Part shown: positions 41,100 through 49,288 of the stretch, piece by piece
Numbering within the stretch: the stretch's first letter is position 1
Layout of the letters: every line of letters starts with the position of its first letter
Assembly: GCA_017452505.1 (NCBI GenBank)
Contig: JAFTMI010000033.1
Coordinates: 19,776-83,775 of the forward strand
DNA: 64,000 nucleotides
From: Oscillospiraceae bacterium
GTDB lineage: Bacteria > Bacillota > Clostridia > Oscillospirales > Oscillospiraceae
Reading direction: 5' to 3'
Made by a program: the position numbers and the translations under genes
The notes under the pieces: model-generated
Databases searched by the model: none
What the model was told of the DNA's origin: nothing
Seen by the model: only the letters and a program-made list of their open reading frames with translations

Positions 41100-41885
41100 A
41101 TGAAACTGATTATCAAAGACGATTACGAAGGCATGTGCGCCTGGGCTGCCCAACACATTGCCGATGCTATCAACAACCATAAGGAAGACCGGCCCTTCGT
41201 GCTGGGTCTGCCCACCGGTTCCTCTCCCCTGGGCGTGTATCGCCGTCTGGTAGAGATGAACAAGGCCGGCAAGATTACCTTTAAGAATGTGGTCACCTTC
41301 AATATGGACGAGTATGTTGGTCTGCCCCGTGAGCACGACCAGAGCTACTGGTACTTTATGCACGACAATCTGTTCAACCACATCGACATCCCCGCTGAGA
41401 ATGTGAACATCCTCAACGGTATGGCTGAGGACTTAGAGGCTGAGTGCCAGCGCTACGAAGACAAGATCGCTTCCTACGGCGGTATTGACCTGTTCCTGGG
41501 CGGCAGCGGTGTGGACGGCCACATTGCTTTCAACGAGCCTTTCACCAGCCTGACCTCCCGTACCGGCGTTCGGGCTCTGACTGAGGACACCTTGATCGTC
41601 AACTCCCGTTTCTTCGACAATGACCCCAACAAGGTCCCCAAGACCGCTCTGTCCGTGGGTGTTGGTACTGTGTGCGACTCCAAGCAGGTGTTGCTGCTGA
41701 TCTCCGGTCACAACAAGGCCCGCGCTCTGCGCCACTGTGTTGAGGGCGGCGTGGATCACGCCTGGACCATCAGCGCTCTGCAGCTGCATAAGGACGGCAT
41801 CGTCGCCTGTGACGAGGCTGCCTGCGGCGAGCTGAAGGTTGACACCTACAAGTACTTCAAGGAAATCTACAAGAACGAGAAGTAA
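41100..41885 (+). CDS. nagB: Glucosamine-6-phosphate deaminase
   Basis: 261 residues, normal length. Converts glucosamine 6-phosphate to fructose 6-phosphate and ammonia. Motifs: [12 protein letters not shown] (phosphate loop, 39-50), NMDEYVGL (catalytic Asp), [14 protein letters not shown] (catalytic Asp/His, about 137-150) and [17 protein letters not shown] precedes the ATG by ten bases. A single gene with a strong promoter and terminator, divergent from the mannosidase operon; no nagA was seen nearby. Confidence 0.96.
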   Translation: MKLIIKDDYEGMCAWAAQHIADAINNHKEDRPFVLGLPTGSSPLGVYRRLVEMNKAGKITFKNVVTFNMDEYVGLPREHDQSYWYFMHDNLFNHIDIPAENVNILNGMAEDLEAECQRYEDKIASYGGIDLFLGGSGVDGHIAFNEPFTSLTSRTGVRALTEDTLIVNSRFFDNDPNKVPKTALSVGVGTVCDSKQVLLLISGHNKARALRHCVEGGVDHAWTISALQLHKDGIVACDEAACGELKVDTYKYFKEIYKNEK

Positions 41886-41895
41886 AAACTGCAAT

Positions 41896-41933
41896 AAAAA
41901 GGACAGCCGGGGACACCCCGGCTGTCCTTTTTA
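41896..41933 (+). terminator. Terminator of nagB
   Basis: GGACAGCCGGGG / CCCCGGCTGTCC stem, then TTTTT. A short piece resembling the AAGGGGAAGGCTT dispersed repeat follows to 41956. Confidence 0.85.
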
Positions 41934-41988
41934 AAGGCTTCCCCTGGGGGAAGGCTTAACCCCCATCGGTAACCGATGGGGGTGTGTT

Positions 41989-42168
41989 TTATTTTCCGGT
42001 GCAGTTGCCGCAGCTGCCGGAGCAGTTGCCACAGTTGCCGCTGCAAGTGGAGCTGTCGGGGCAGCCCACGCATTTAATACCTTTTTTCTTTGCACGACGC
42101 AGGAACAAAATCGCACTGCCAAGGATCACCACGATTACAGCAATAATGAGAATATCAACAGGTTTCAT
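41989..42168 (-). CDS. FeoB-associated Cys-rich membrane protein
   Basis: 59 residues. It starts MKPVDILIIAVIVVILGSAI (one membrane span at about 4-23), then a basic turn RRAKKKG and a Cys-rich tail with nine Cys (CVGC, then repeated C-x2/3-C up to CTGK). Such small proteins regularly follow feoB and are thought to help the Fe(II) channel. Six bases after feoB. The tail is on the cytosolic side if the usual orientation holds. Confidence 0.88.
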   Translation of the reverse strand: MKPVDILIIAVIVVILGSAILFLRRAKKKGIKCVGCPDSSTCSGNCGNCSGSCGNCTGK

Positions 42169-42174
42169 AGGCGA

Positions 42175-44202
42175 TTACCCCACACGCACAGCCGTTTTTA
42201 CTTCTTTATCCGCCTTGATGCAAAGATAAGTCAGCACGCCTGCAAAGGCCAGCACGAACAGACCGCCGCCGATAGCAGCGCCAACACTCAGTGCAGCAGG
42301 ATCTACGATCAGCGTGCCAACGGTATAAACCAAATAGCCCACGGTGTAGCCGGTGCCAAGCTGCAGGCCAACACCGCCCCAGAACCATTTCCGGTCATTA
42401 ATTTCGGAGTTCATCGCGCCCAAAGCTGCAAAGCAGGGAGGCGTAAACAGGTTGAACATCAGGTAAGCCAAAGCAGCAACCTTGGTCATACCCACCATTG
42501 CGGCAGCAACCTCATTGCCGGAACCTACCATTTCCAGGTCATCATTGATGGCAAAGCCATAGCACACGGCCAGGGTGCCAACCACGTTTTCCTTGGCAAT
42601 AAAACCGGTGACAGCGCCGGCAGCCAGCTGCCAGGCAGCAATACCCACCACAGGCACCAGGCAGACAGCAATGGGATTTGCAATGGTCGCAAGGATGGAG
42701 GTTTGCTCCATACCCTCCTCCACCAACTGCAGACTCCAGTTAAAGGACTGCATAATATAAACAACGGCATTACATACCAGAATAATCGTGCCGGCCTTAA
42801 CAATATAAGCCCAGCCACGGCTGCACATGGAGATGCAGGCTCGCTTCAGAGAGGGCAGCTTATACTCGGGCAGCTCCATAATGAAGAAGGACTTGCGGTT
42901 CTTATGTCCGGTGATTTTATTCACCAGCAGCGCGCCCACCAAAATAATGAAGATACCGACAAAGTACATCATCGTACCTACCCAGCTTGCCTTGTTGAAG
43001 AATGCGCCGGCAAACAGGCCAATGACCGGCAGCTTTGCGCCACAGGGCATAAAGGGGGCAAGCATAGCGGTAGCCCGGCGCTCCCGCTCGTTGCGAATGG
43101 TGCGGGCAGCCATAACGCCGGGAATGGCACAGCCCGTGCCGATCACGAAGGGGATCACGGATTTACCGGACAGACCCACCTTCTTAAAGATGGGATCCAG
43201 CACCACGGTGGCCCGGGCCATATAGCCGCAGTCTTCCAGCAAAGCGATGAGGAAGTACATCACCATAACCAGGGGCAGGAAGCCAACAACCGCGGAAACG
43301 CCGCCGATGATACCCTCGGTGAGCAGGGCAACCAGGAAGTCGTTGCCACCGGCAAGCAGACCTGCCACCCATTCCTTGAACATATCAATGAGGGTCACAA
43401 GGCCGGGAATCGCCGTGCCGTTTGCAAACTCATAGCCCTCGGCGATCCACACACCAAGCCAGGCCTGAGAGATCTGGAACACCAGAAACATCACCACCGC
43501 AAAGATAGGCAAACCAACAACAGGGTGAGTCAGCACAGCGTCGATCTTATCCTGGAAATTCTTATCCTTGGTCAAGACCTTCCGCTTTTCCACGTCCTTA
43601 ACAATGCCGTTTACAAAAGCATACCGCTTCCGGTCTGCCTCCTCCACAGCTTTTTTGCTGGTCAGATCCACCGCGCCCTGGTCATAGGGTGCTTTTTGAC
43701 CCTTTCCGCTGACTTTCACCGCCGCTTGTACCAGCTCAATCATGTCCTCGTGGGAATTGTCGGTGGAAATCGTCTCCACCACAGGGCAGCCTAACTTCAA
43801 AGACAGGGCAATGGCATCAATGGTAGTTTTCTTTTTCTTGTTGATGTCCGTCTTGTTCAGCGCAACCACCACGGGAATGCCCAGCTCCAGCAGCTGGGTG
43901 GTAAAGAACAGGCTGCGGCTCAAGTTGGTGGCATCCACAATGTTGATAATGGCATCGGGCTGCTCATTTTTTACATAAGTACTGGTAACGCTCTCCTCCG
44001 ATGTAAAGGGCGACATAGAATAGGCGCCGGGCAGGTCTACGGCGATCAATTCCTTGTCACCGGCATAGGCCTTCTTAATGGGGGCTTCTTTCTTGTCAAC
44101 GGTGACGCCGGCCCAGTTGCCAACCTTTTCGTTGCGGCCGGTAAGCGCATTGTACATGGTAGTCTTGCCGGAATTGGGATTGCCTGCAAAAGCAATTCTC
44201 AT
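42175..44202 (-). CDS. feoB: Ferrous iron transport protein B
   Basis: 675 residues. The N-terminal G-protein domain has G1 GNPNSGKTT (7-15), G2 within GVTVDKKEA, G3 DLPGAYSM, G4 NKTD and the helical bundle up to about 250; then about 10 membrane spans with the two Gate motifs (IPFVIGTGCAIPG near 340 and the second near 510). It moves Fe(II) into the cell. The start has GAGGAGG upstream. feoA lies 111 bases before, with an operator-like palindrome between them, and a Cys-rich helper gene follows. Confidence 0.96.
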   Translation of the reverse strand: MRIAFAGNPNSGKTTMYNALTGRNEKVGNWAGVTVDKKEAPIKKAYAGDKELIAVDLPGAYSMSPFTSEESVTSTYVKNEQPDAIINIVDATNLSRSLFFTTQLLELGIPVVVALNKTDINKKKKTTIDAIALSLKLGCPVVETISTDNSHEDMIELVQAAVKVSGKGQKAPYDQGAVDLTSKKAVEEADRKRYAFVNGIVKDVEKRKVLTKDKNFQDKIDAVLTHPVVGLPIFAVVMFLVFQISQAWLGVWIAEGYEFANGTAIPGLVTLIDMFKEWVAGLLAGGNDFLVALLTEGIIGGVSAVVGFLPLVMVMYFLIALLEDCGYMARATVVLDPIFKKVGLSGKSVIPFVIGTGCAIPGVMAARTIRNERERRATAMLAPFMPCGAKLPVIGLFAGAFFNKASWVGTMMYFVGIFIILVGALLVNKITGHKNRKSFFIMELPEYKLPSLKRACISMCSRGWAYIVKAGTIILVCNAVVYIMQSFNWSLQLVEEGMEQTSILATIANPIAVCLVPVVGIAAWQLAAGAVTGFIAKENVVGTLAVCYGFAINDDLEMVGSGNEVAAAMVGMTKVAALAYLMFNLFTPPCFAALGAMNSEINDRKWFWGGVGLQLGTGYTVGYLVYTVGTLIVDPAALSVGAAIGGGLFVLAFAGVLTYLCIKADKEVKTAVRVG

Positions 44203-44258
44203 GTTGATTCCTCCTCGTTTATCCTTCTAAACAGCTTATGCTGTGAAATTACAATTTA

Positions 44259-44274
44259 GTTAGCGGCAGCTAAC
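44259..44274. promoter_or_regulatory. Iron-type operator upstream of feoB
   Basis: GTTAGC-GGCA-GCTAAC, third copy of the palindrome found twice before feoA. Confidence 0.7.
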
Positions 44275-44313
44275 TCATAGTCAAAAGACAATCAGCGGAC
44301 TGTCCTTTCCTCC

Positions 44314-44526
44314 TCAGATGAGGATAGCTGCAGCCAGCTGATTATCGATATTGTATCTGCCGTCTTTGATGGAAACGGTACAACCGCCCCGTCTGCGGGA
44401 GATCACCGTAATGGGCTCGCCGCTGTAGCAGCCCAAAGAGAACAGAAATGCATTCAGCTCCTCGTCATCGGTCTCGATGGCCCGGACAATATATTCTTTG
44501 CCAAGCTCGGCAGCGGTCAAGTTCAT
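44314..44526 (-). CDS. feoA: Ferrous iron transport protein A
   Basis: 70 residues, an SH3-like beta barrel, cytosolic partner of FeoB. It reads LTAAELGKEYIVRAIETDD at the start and GEPITVISRRRGGCTVSIKDGRYNIDNQLAAAI later, matching FeoA. The start at 44526 has AGGGTGATC upstream; the frame could extend 11 codons further but would overlap the operator. Controlled by two operators and a strong promoter just upstream. Confidence 0.9.
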   Translation of the reverse strand: MNLTAAELGKEYIVRAIETDDEELNAFLFSLGCYSGEPITVISRRRGGCTVSIKDGRYNIDNQLAAAILI

Positions 44527-44551
44527 AGTGATCACCCTATTCCAAAATACT

Positions 44552-44567
44552 GTTAGCACAGGCTAAC
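44552..44567. promoter_or_regulatory. Iron-type operator, feoA proximal
   Basis: GTTAGC-ACAG-GCTAAC, 25 bases before the feoA start. Confidence 0.75.
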
Positions 44568-44585
44568 TTATGTCCTAAATTTTCA

Positions 44586-44601
44586 GTTAGCCTCTGCTAA
44601 C
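44586..44601. promoter_or_regulatory. Iron-type operator overlapping the feo transcription start
   Basis: GTTAGC-CTCT-GCTAAC; centre 34 bases from the proximal copy and right behind the -10 box. The half-site resembles the DtxR/IdeR box TTAGGTTAGC. Confidence 0.78.
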
Positions 44602-44608
44602 CTTCCAT

Positions 44609-44637
44609 ATCATACACCAACCGGAAAAATTTGTCAA
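44609..44637 (-). promoter_or_regulatory. Promoter of the feo operon
   Basis: Minus-strand TTGACA (44637-44632), 17 bases, TATGAT (44614-44609). Confidence 0.78.
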
Positions 44638-44686
44638 GGGTTTTTTGGGCAAAATTTTAATGAGGAAGGGCAAATCCCCTCCTCAT

Positions 44687-45124
44687 TTATGTTTCTAGGA
44701 AACCGTACATAGCCGTTGTGAAATGTTGCAAAGCCTTGTCCCGTTTCCGGTAGACCGTGGCCTGCTCCACACCCAATTCCCCGCAAAGCCGGTCCACAGC
44801 ACCCCGCTCCGGGCACAGGTACATTCTCTGCAGGATCACCAATTCCTCGTTGGTCAGCGCATTTAAGCCCCGGTTCGTTACCGCCAGCCACTGCTTCACC
44901 CGGGCCAAGCTCCACTCCAGCTCCTGGCGCTCCGCCAGATTGTTGATAAGGGCATCCTCCCGACCACGGACTCCGCTGTGACCTCCCATCTTGGGAGCGG
45001 CAGAACTGCGCAGGGAGGCTGCACTGGCCTCCAACATACAGATCTGCTCCGGGATATTCTTTTCCGCAAGTCGCATAGCGCTGTAGCGCTTCAGCTTTTC
45101 CATAGCTTCTTCTTTCCATTGCAT
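44687..45124 (-). CDS. Phage-like regulator with sigma-4-type HTH
   Basis: 145 residues. The N-terminal half is helical, and the C-terminal half has a sigma-4-like HTH: LTNEELVILQRMYLC, then VDRLCGELGVEQATVYRKRDKAL. This is the build of small late-gene regulators in clostridial prophages (RinA/ArpU/DUF1492-like). GAGGGATC precedes the ATG. It is the last of three short genes with a shared promoter and palindromic operators, without other phage genes around. Confidence 0.65.
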   Translation of the reverse strand: MQWKEEAMEKLKRYSAMRLAEKNIPEQICMLEASAASLRSSAAPKMGGHSGVRGREDALINNLAERQELEWSLARVKQWLAVTNRGLNALTNEELVILQRMYLCPERGAVDRLCGELGVEQATVYRKRDKALQHFTTAMYGFLET

Positions 45125-45133
45125 AGTGATCCC

Positions 45134-45286
45134 TCACTTTCCGTAACGCTGGCCATAGGCGTGAATGCCCGCCCAACGGCCCAAAAACCAGGCCTTCCAA
45201 TCCTTGCACAGCTTGTTTTCGCATTTCTCCGGGCAAGCCACCCGCATACAGCCCTCACAGGGACTTCCAAAATTTCTTCCGTTCAT
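45134..45286 (-). CDS. 50-residue Cys-rich protein
   Basis: Starts MNGRNFGSPCEGCMRVACP and ends WAGIHAYGQRYGK. Six Cys in CxxC-like spacing suggest a metal site; the stretch resembles small prophage-encoded proteins of gut clostridia. AAAGGAGG precedes the ATG, which overlaps the upstream gene's stop. Function unknown. Confidence 0.65.
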   Translation of the reverse strand: MNGRNFGSPCEGCMRVACPEKCENKLCKDWKAWFLGRWAGIHAYGQRYGK

Positions 45287-45456
45287 TTTGTTCCTCCTTT
45301 ACAGCCGGGGCAAAGCTCCTCGCCCCACAAAAACACTTCCTTGCCACATTCCCGGCACCATGCACAGGGAAGGACGCTCTGCATATCCCCCGGAAACAGC
45401 GGGGGGCCTGTCCGAATGGGCCGCCGCCCGGACGGTCTTAAGTACAAAATTCCCAT
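45283..45456 (-). CDS. 57-residue zinc-ribbon protein
   Basis: CxxC pairs WCREC and LCPGC make a ribbon. The ATG at 45456 (MGILYLRPSG) is chosen because GGAGGG lies five bases before it; the ATG 12 bases upstream contains that ribosome-binding site. First gene of the operon, four-base overlap with the next. Unknown role. Confidence 0.6.
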   Translation of the reverse strand: MGILYLRPSGRRPIRTGPPLFPGDMQSVLPCAWCRECGKEVFLWGEELCPGCKGGTK

Positions 45457-45470
45457 AAATCCCTCCATTT

Positions 45471-45490
45471 TTGTACTCGTTCGTGTACTT
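45471..45490. promoter_or_regulatory. Operator-like site, downstream copy
   Basis: Imperfect palindrome TTGTACTCG / CGTGTACTT just before the first small gene; shares the GTGTACTT half-site with the perfect palindrome at 45557. Confidence 0.5.
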
Positions 45491-45501
45491 ACTACATCCC
45501 C

Positions 45502-45530
45502 ATATTAGTATGCAGACCCGGAATTGTCAA
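45502..45530 (-). promoter_or_regulatory. Promoter of the three-gene phage-like operon
   Basis: Minus-strand TTGACA (45530-45525), 17 bases, TAATAT (45507-45502). It lies between the two operator-like palindromes. Confidence 0.75.
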
Positions 45531-45556
45531 GGATTTCACAAAGTGTTTCTTTGTAT

Positions 45557-45580
45557 TTGTGTACTTGCACAAGTACACAA
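45557..45580. promoter_or_regulatory. Perfect palindromic operator-like site
   Basis: TTGTGTACTTG-CA-CAAGTACACAA: 11-base perfect arms, 27 bases upstream of the -35 box. Confidence 0.65.
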
Positions 45581-45616
45581 CTTTATGTTTGTTAAAATTT
45601 TACAAAATAGCGCAAA

Positions 45617-45641
45617 AAGAACGGCCCTTAGGCCGTTCTTT
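45617..45641 (-). terminator. Terminator of the lipid kinase gene
   Basis: AAGAACGGCC / GGCCGTTCTT stem. On the minus strand followed by TTTTTGCGC. Confidence 0.75.
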
Positions 45642-45646
45642 ACATT

Positions 45647-46570
45647 TTATACCAATGCGAGCTCTTTTTCGTGCTGCCAAACAAGGCCCTTGGGGTAGAA
45701 AAAACGGATCTTTTCCTCTGCCAGGCGAATATCCGCTACATCGGACACACGCAGCTCACCGTCCAAATTCAGCGGTGAGGGCTTATCGCAATAGATCTTC
45801 ACACGATCGGTGGTAACCCGGCGCACCAGCTGCGGCAGGGTGGCATATTTACCATTTTTATAAACACCGATGACCTTTGCCACCTGCAGCCGGGAAACAC
45901 CCTTTACCAGCAGCACCTCCAGCTTGCCGTCTGCCGGATCTGCCTCGGGAACGGGATTAAAGCCGCCGCCATAATATCTGCCGTTGCAGGCGCAGATGAG
46001 GGTAAACTCATCGTCGATCCGCTCCCCGTCGATCTCCACCACATAATGCTCCTTCACACCCCGAATGGTATTCACCACCGCAGATGCCGCATAGGCCCGG
46101 AAACCGCTGAGCAAGGGCAGGCGTTTATAATTGGCAACATCCGTGCCGATCCGGGCATCAAAGCCCACGGAGCAGATGTTCAAACTGTAATCATCGTTGC
46201 AGCGGATCAGATCGAAGGTCACTTCCTCCGCATCCAAAAGCCGCTCCAGATCCCGGAACGCATCCGGGTCGTCAAACACCCGGGCAAAATCGTTGCCGCT
46301 GCCGCCGGAGTACATGGTCACTGCCACATTGGGGTAGCCCGCCACACCGGACACGATCTCGTTCATGGTGCCGTCGCCGCCGCAGGAGTAGATGCGGATC
46401 TCCTCACCGGACTGGGCTGCTTTTCTTGCGATCTCCCGGCACTGGCCGGGAGCACCGGACACCTCAATGGCATAGTCCAAGCCTTTGCACAGCTTATGGA
46501 TCTGCTCGCTGTAAACGGCAGTCCTGTCCCTGCTGCCGGCTGCGGGATTGATGATAAATAAATGTTTCAT
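45647..46570 (-). CDS. Diacylglycerol/lipid kinase family protein
   Basis: 307 residues. ATP-grasp-like DAGK catalytic fold: INPAAGS at the start, the GGDGTMNEIVSG motif near residue 64 and YSGGSGNDFAR near 88, then a beta-sandwich end with NGRYYGGGFNPVPEADPADG and LNLDGE. It phosphorylates diacylglycerol or a related lipid (YegS/DgkB-like), recycling membrane lipid. Start overlaps the methyltransferase stop (ATGA), so both are in one leftward operon. Confidence 0.88.
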   Translation of the reverse strand: MKHLFIINPAAGSRDRTAVYSEQIHKLCKGLDYAIEVSGAPGQCREIARKAAQSGEEIRIYSCGGDGTMNEIVSGVAGYPNVAVTMYSGGSGNDFARVFDDPDAFRDLERLLDAEEVTFDLIRCNDDYSLNICSVGFDARIGTDVANYKRLPLLSGFRAYAASAVVNTIRGVKEHYVVEIDGERIDDEFTLICACNGRYYGGGFNPVPEADPADGKLEVLLVKGVSRLQVAKVIGVYKNGKYATLPQLVRRVTTDRVKIYCDKPSPLNLDGELRVSDVADIRLAEEKIRFFYPKGLVWQHEKELALV

Positions 46571-47691
46571 TTCTTTCTCCGTGTGTTGTCAGTGAACATA
46601 TAGAGGTCACATTTGATCTTGCCGTTGTAGAATTTCCGTTTTTTATCCGCACGCCTACCGAAATAATGCTCAAATTCCGGCTCGGAGGTGATGATAAACT
46701 TCTTCCAATCGTTGGCAAATTTCAGATGGCGGCCCAAGGCGCTGTAAAGCCCCCGGGCGGAATTTTGCTCCATCATACGCTCGCCGTAGGGTGGGTTGCT
46801 GACGATGATACCGCTCTCTGCCGGCAAACTCATCTTGGTGGCATCGCCGTCTTTGAAGGTTACGCAGTCGGCAACACCGGCTTTCCGGGCATTGGCAAAG
46901 GATAGCGATACGCAAGCCGGGTCATTGTCAGAGCCCATAATGCGATAATCGCCGTTAAATTCCTTATCCTTTGCTTCGGTCTTTGCCAATTCCCAAGCTT
47001 CTTTCGACATCCAAGGGTAGTTTTCCGCCGCAAAGCTGCGGTTTAGGCCCGGCGCCCGGTTCTTGGCAATGAGGGCTGCCTCAATGGCAATGGTGCCGGA
47101 ACCGCAGAAGGGATCCCAGAAGAACTCCCGGCCACGGTATTTGGTCAGCTGCACCATACCGGCAGCTAAAGTTTCGTGCAAGGGGGCATCGTTGCCCACG
47201 GCCCGGTAACCGCGCTTGTGCAAACCCTGTCCGGAGGTGTCCAGAGACAGGGTAACCTGGTCATTTAAGATGGTAAAATGCAGCTGGAACTTCACACCGG
47301 TCTCCGGCAGCCAGCTTACGCCGTACTTCTCACCCAAGCGGCGGGAAGCGGCTTTCTTGATAATAGCCTGGCAATCGGACACGCTCATCAGCTGGCTGTT
47401 CAGGCAGTGACCCTTTACCGGAAACTGGCCGTCAGCGGGGATATAGTCCTCCAAATTGGCAGCCAAGACGCCCTGAAACAGCTCTTCAAAGGTTTTCGCC
47501 TGGAACTGAGCCAGCACCACCATCACCCGTTCGCCGGTACGCAGGCAGATATTGGCCTTTGCCAAGGCATTCTCATCACCGGTGAACAGAACACGGCGGT
47601 CTTCCACCCGGACATTTTCCATATTTAGTCTTCTCAGTTCGTCGCCGGCAAGTCCCTCCAGGCCAAACAGGCAAGGTACGATCAGTTGCAT
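46567..47691 (-). CDS. THUMP-domain 23S rRNA (guanine-N2) methyltransferase-like protein
   Basis: About 374 residues. The N-terminal ferredoxin-like/THUMP part (residues to about 160; FEELFQGV, DGQFPVKGHCLNSQL) is followed by a SAM-binding methyltransferase: FFWDPFCGSGTIAIEAAL (SAM loop), then SNPPYGERM (the NPPY catalytic motif). This is the RlmL/YpsC family acting on guanine in 23S rRNA. Two starts are possible: 47700 (ATG two bases from AGGAG) and 47691 (ten bases); spacing favours the second. Operon with the lipid kinase. Confidence 0.88.
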   Translation of the reverse strand: MQLIVPCLFGLEGLAGDELRRLNMENVRVEDRRVLFTGDENALAKANICLRTGERVMVVLAQFQAKTFEELFQGVLAANLEDYIPADGQFPVKGHCLNSQLMSVSDCQAIIKKAASRRLGEKYGVSWLPETGVKFQLHFTILNDQVTLSLDTSGQGLHKRGYRAVGNDAPLHETLAAGMVQLTKYRGREFFWDPFCGSGTIAIEAALIAKNRAPGLNRSFAAENYPWMSKEAWELAKTEAKDKEFNGDYRIMGSDNDPACVSLSFANARKAGVADCVTFKDGDATKMSLPAESGIIVSNPPYGERMMEQNSARGLYSALGRHLKFANDWKKFIITSEPEFEHYFGRRADKKRKFYNGKIKCDLYMFTDNTRRKK

Positions 47692-47711
47692 TTGCTTCAT
47701 AACTCCTCTCA

Positions 47712-47825
47712 AAGGCTTCTCCTTGAGGAGAAGCTGTCACCGTAGGTGACTGATGAGGTGGACAAAATTTCACACCTCATCCGGCAGCCCTACGGGCTGC
47801 CACCTCCCCCTCAAGGGGAAGGCTT
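47712..47825. repeat. Dispersed repeat copy, left of queH
   Basis: About 114 bases starting AAGGCTTCTCCTTGAGGAG and ending CTCAAGGGGAAGGCTT, with the inner hairpin CAGCCC/GGGCTG. About 90 percent alike to the copy at 48391-48505, in direct orientation; a partial copy is at 13567. Confidence 0.85.
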
Positions 47826-47827
47826 AT

Positions 47828-48373
47828 TTACGGAATGATTTTATTCGCTTTCAGGTAGCGTTCCTCTTCGGAGAAAACGCAGCCGCAATACTTTTGCATA
47901 TAAAAACAGTGCTCCCGGGCGTGTTCCTGTCCGGCCTTGAAAAGAGGTCTAAAGTCCCGGTAGAGGAACTCTACGCCGTATGTTTCCGCTGCCCGCTCTG
48001 CCACAGCTTTCATCAGCTCGTGGTTCTGATAGGGGCTGATAAACAAAGAAGATGTAAAGCTGTCAAAGCCTTGCTCTTTGGCGGTCTTGGCTGTTTGGAA
48101 CAGGCGCATTTCATAGCATTTCACGCACCGATGGGCGATATCCTCCGCCACTTCCCGGACAAAGGGCCGCAAGGCGTACTGATCCTGCTCAATGAGGGGC
48201 AGCTCCACATCCTTTGCGTACTCCCGCAGACAGTTGCGGCGGCTGCGGTACTCGGTAAAGGGGTGGATGTTGGGGTTGTACCAAAATCCGGTAACTTCGA
48301 TATTCTCTTCCCGCAGGCTCGTTACGCACTGGTTGGCGCAAGGGGCGCAGCAGATATGCAGTAAAGTCTTCAT
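47828..48373 (-). CDS. queH: Epoxyqueuosine reductase QueH
   Basis: 181 residues. Reduces epoxyqueuosine to queuosine in tRNA, last step of queuosine synthesis. Signature CCAPC near residue 8 and, later, CVKCYEMRL (about 94) plus YCGCVFSEEE at the end give the Cys set that holds the iron-sulfur and extra iron centre. The start at 48373 has GGAGGAG upstream; the longer frame would run through the repeat. The gene is framed by two direct repeats. No other queuosine genes are in the window. Confidence 0.92.
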   Translation of the reverse strand: MKTLLHICCAPCANQCVTSLREENIEVTGFWYNPNIHPFTEYRSRRNCLREYAKDVELPLIEQDQYALRPFVREVAEDIAHRCVKCYEMRLFQTAKTAKEQGFDSFTSSLFISPYQNHELMKAVAERAAETYGVEFLYRDFRPLFKAGQEHAREHCFYMQKYCGCVFSEEERYLKANKIIP

Positions 48374-48390
48374 AGCATTCTCCTCCAGAG

Positions 48391-48505
48391 AAAGGCTTCT
48401 CCTCGAGGAGAAGCTGTCACCACAGGTGACTGATGAGGTGGACAAAATTTAACACCTCATCCGTCAGCCCTACGGGCTGCCACCTTCCCCTCAAGGGGAA
48501 GGCTT
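48391..48505. repeat. Dispersed repeat copy, right of queH
   Basis: Second full copy of the 114-base repeat. Its leftmost part abuts the queH ribosome-binding region, so it could supply upstream sequence to queH. Confidence 0.85.
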
Positions 48506-48575
48506 TGGAACATTATAACATAGATTTTTGGGGAGTACAATATTTTCTTTGTTTCGCAAAATACCTGCGGTATAC

Positions 48576-48604
48576 TTGACGGGACAACCTCTTTTGCGTA
48601 TTAT
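48576..48604 (+). promoter_or_regulatory. Promoter of tadA
   Basis: TTGACG (48576-48581), 17 bases, TATTAT (48599-48604). Confidence 0.65.
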
Positions 48605-48625
48605 AATACAAAAAGGAGGTGCGCC

Positions 48626-49105
48626 ATGGACGAGATTTTTATGCAGGAGGCCCTTGCCTTGGCAAAGGAAGCTGCCGCAGAGGGCGAAGTGCCGGTGGGC
48701 TGCGTCATCGTGCGGCGGGGCGAGATCGTGGGCCGTGGTCGCAACCGCCGGGAAACCGCCAAAACCGCTTTGGGCCACGCTGAAATTGAAGCCATTGCCG
48801 ATGCCTGCAAGAATTTAGGGGGCTGGCGGCTGTGGGAATGCGAAATGTTCGTAACCTTAGAGCCCTGTCCTATGTGCGCCGGCGCTATTATTAACGCCCG
48901 GATCCCCCGGGTGGTCATTGCCGCCAAGGATGAAAAATGCGGCGCTTGCGGGTCTGTTTGCGACCTGTTCCATATGGAATTTAACCACCGCCCGGTGGCA
49001 GAATACGGTCTGCTGGAAACGGAATCCCAAGCCCTTTTGCAGGCATTCTTCCGGGACTTAAGGGAGAAACTCAAGGACAGGCCCAAATGGAAAAAACCTG
49101 AATAG
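48626..49105 (+). CDS. tadA: tRNA-specific adenosine deaminase
   Basis: 159 residues. Deaminates the wobble adenosine of tRNA-Arg to inosine. Zinc site: GHAEIEAI (His and catalytic Glu) near residue 51 and EPCPMCAGA near 81. Tail with RPVAEYGLLE as usual. AAAGGAGGTG precedes the ATG. Single gene with its own promoter and terminator. Confidence 0.94.
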   Translation: MDEIFMQEALALAKEAAAEGEVPVGCVIVRRGEIVGRGRNRRETAKTALGHAEIEAIADACKNLGGWRLWECEMFVTLEPCPMCAGAIINARIPRVVIAAKDEKCGACGSVCDLFHMEFNHRPVAEYGLLETESQALLQAFFRDLREKLKDRPKWKKPE

Positions 49106-49110
49106 ACAGA

Positions 49111-49140
49111 AAGAGAGTGTTAAAAAACACTCTCTTTTCT
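49111..49140 (+). terminator. Terminator of tadA
   Basis: AGAGAGTGTT / AACACTCTCT stem followed by TTCTTTTC. Confidence 0.8.
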
Positions 49141-49162
49141 TTTCCCTTTGGGGAATATATTT

Positions 49163-49251
49163 TCGTAGGGGAGGGATACCATCCCTCCCGAAACCAATAT
49201 GAGAGACTCCCCTTCCGAAAAAGCGGGAGGCTTACTATGCCTCCCCTACAA
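49163..49251. repeat. Palindromic GTAGGGGAGG element, copy 1
   Basis: Begins TCGTAGGGGAGGGAT and ends with the inverse CTCCCCTAC; two inner hairpins. Closely matches 62066-62150 in its ends but not its centre. Confidence 0.75.
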
Positions 49252-49288
49252 AAACGCATTTTTGACAGCTTCACCAAAGGAGGTCTTT

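Noticed and set aside
47712-48505. queH as cargo of an insertion sequence
   Set aside because: The flanking repeats carry no transposase and are direct copies of a dispersed repeat also found alone.
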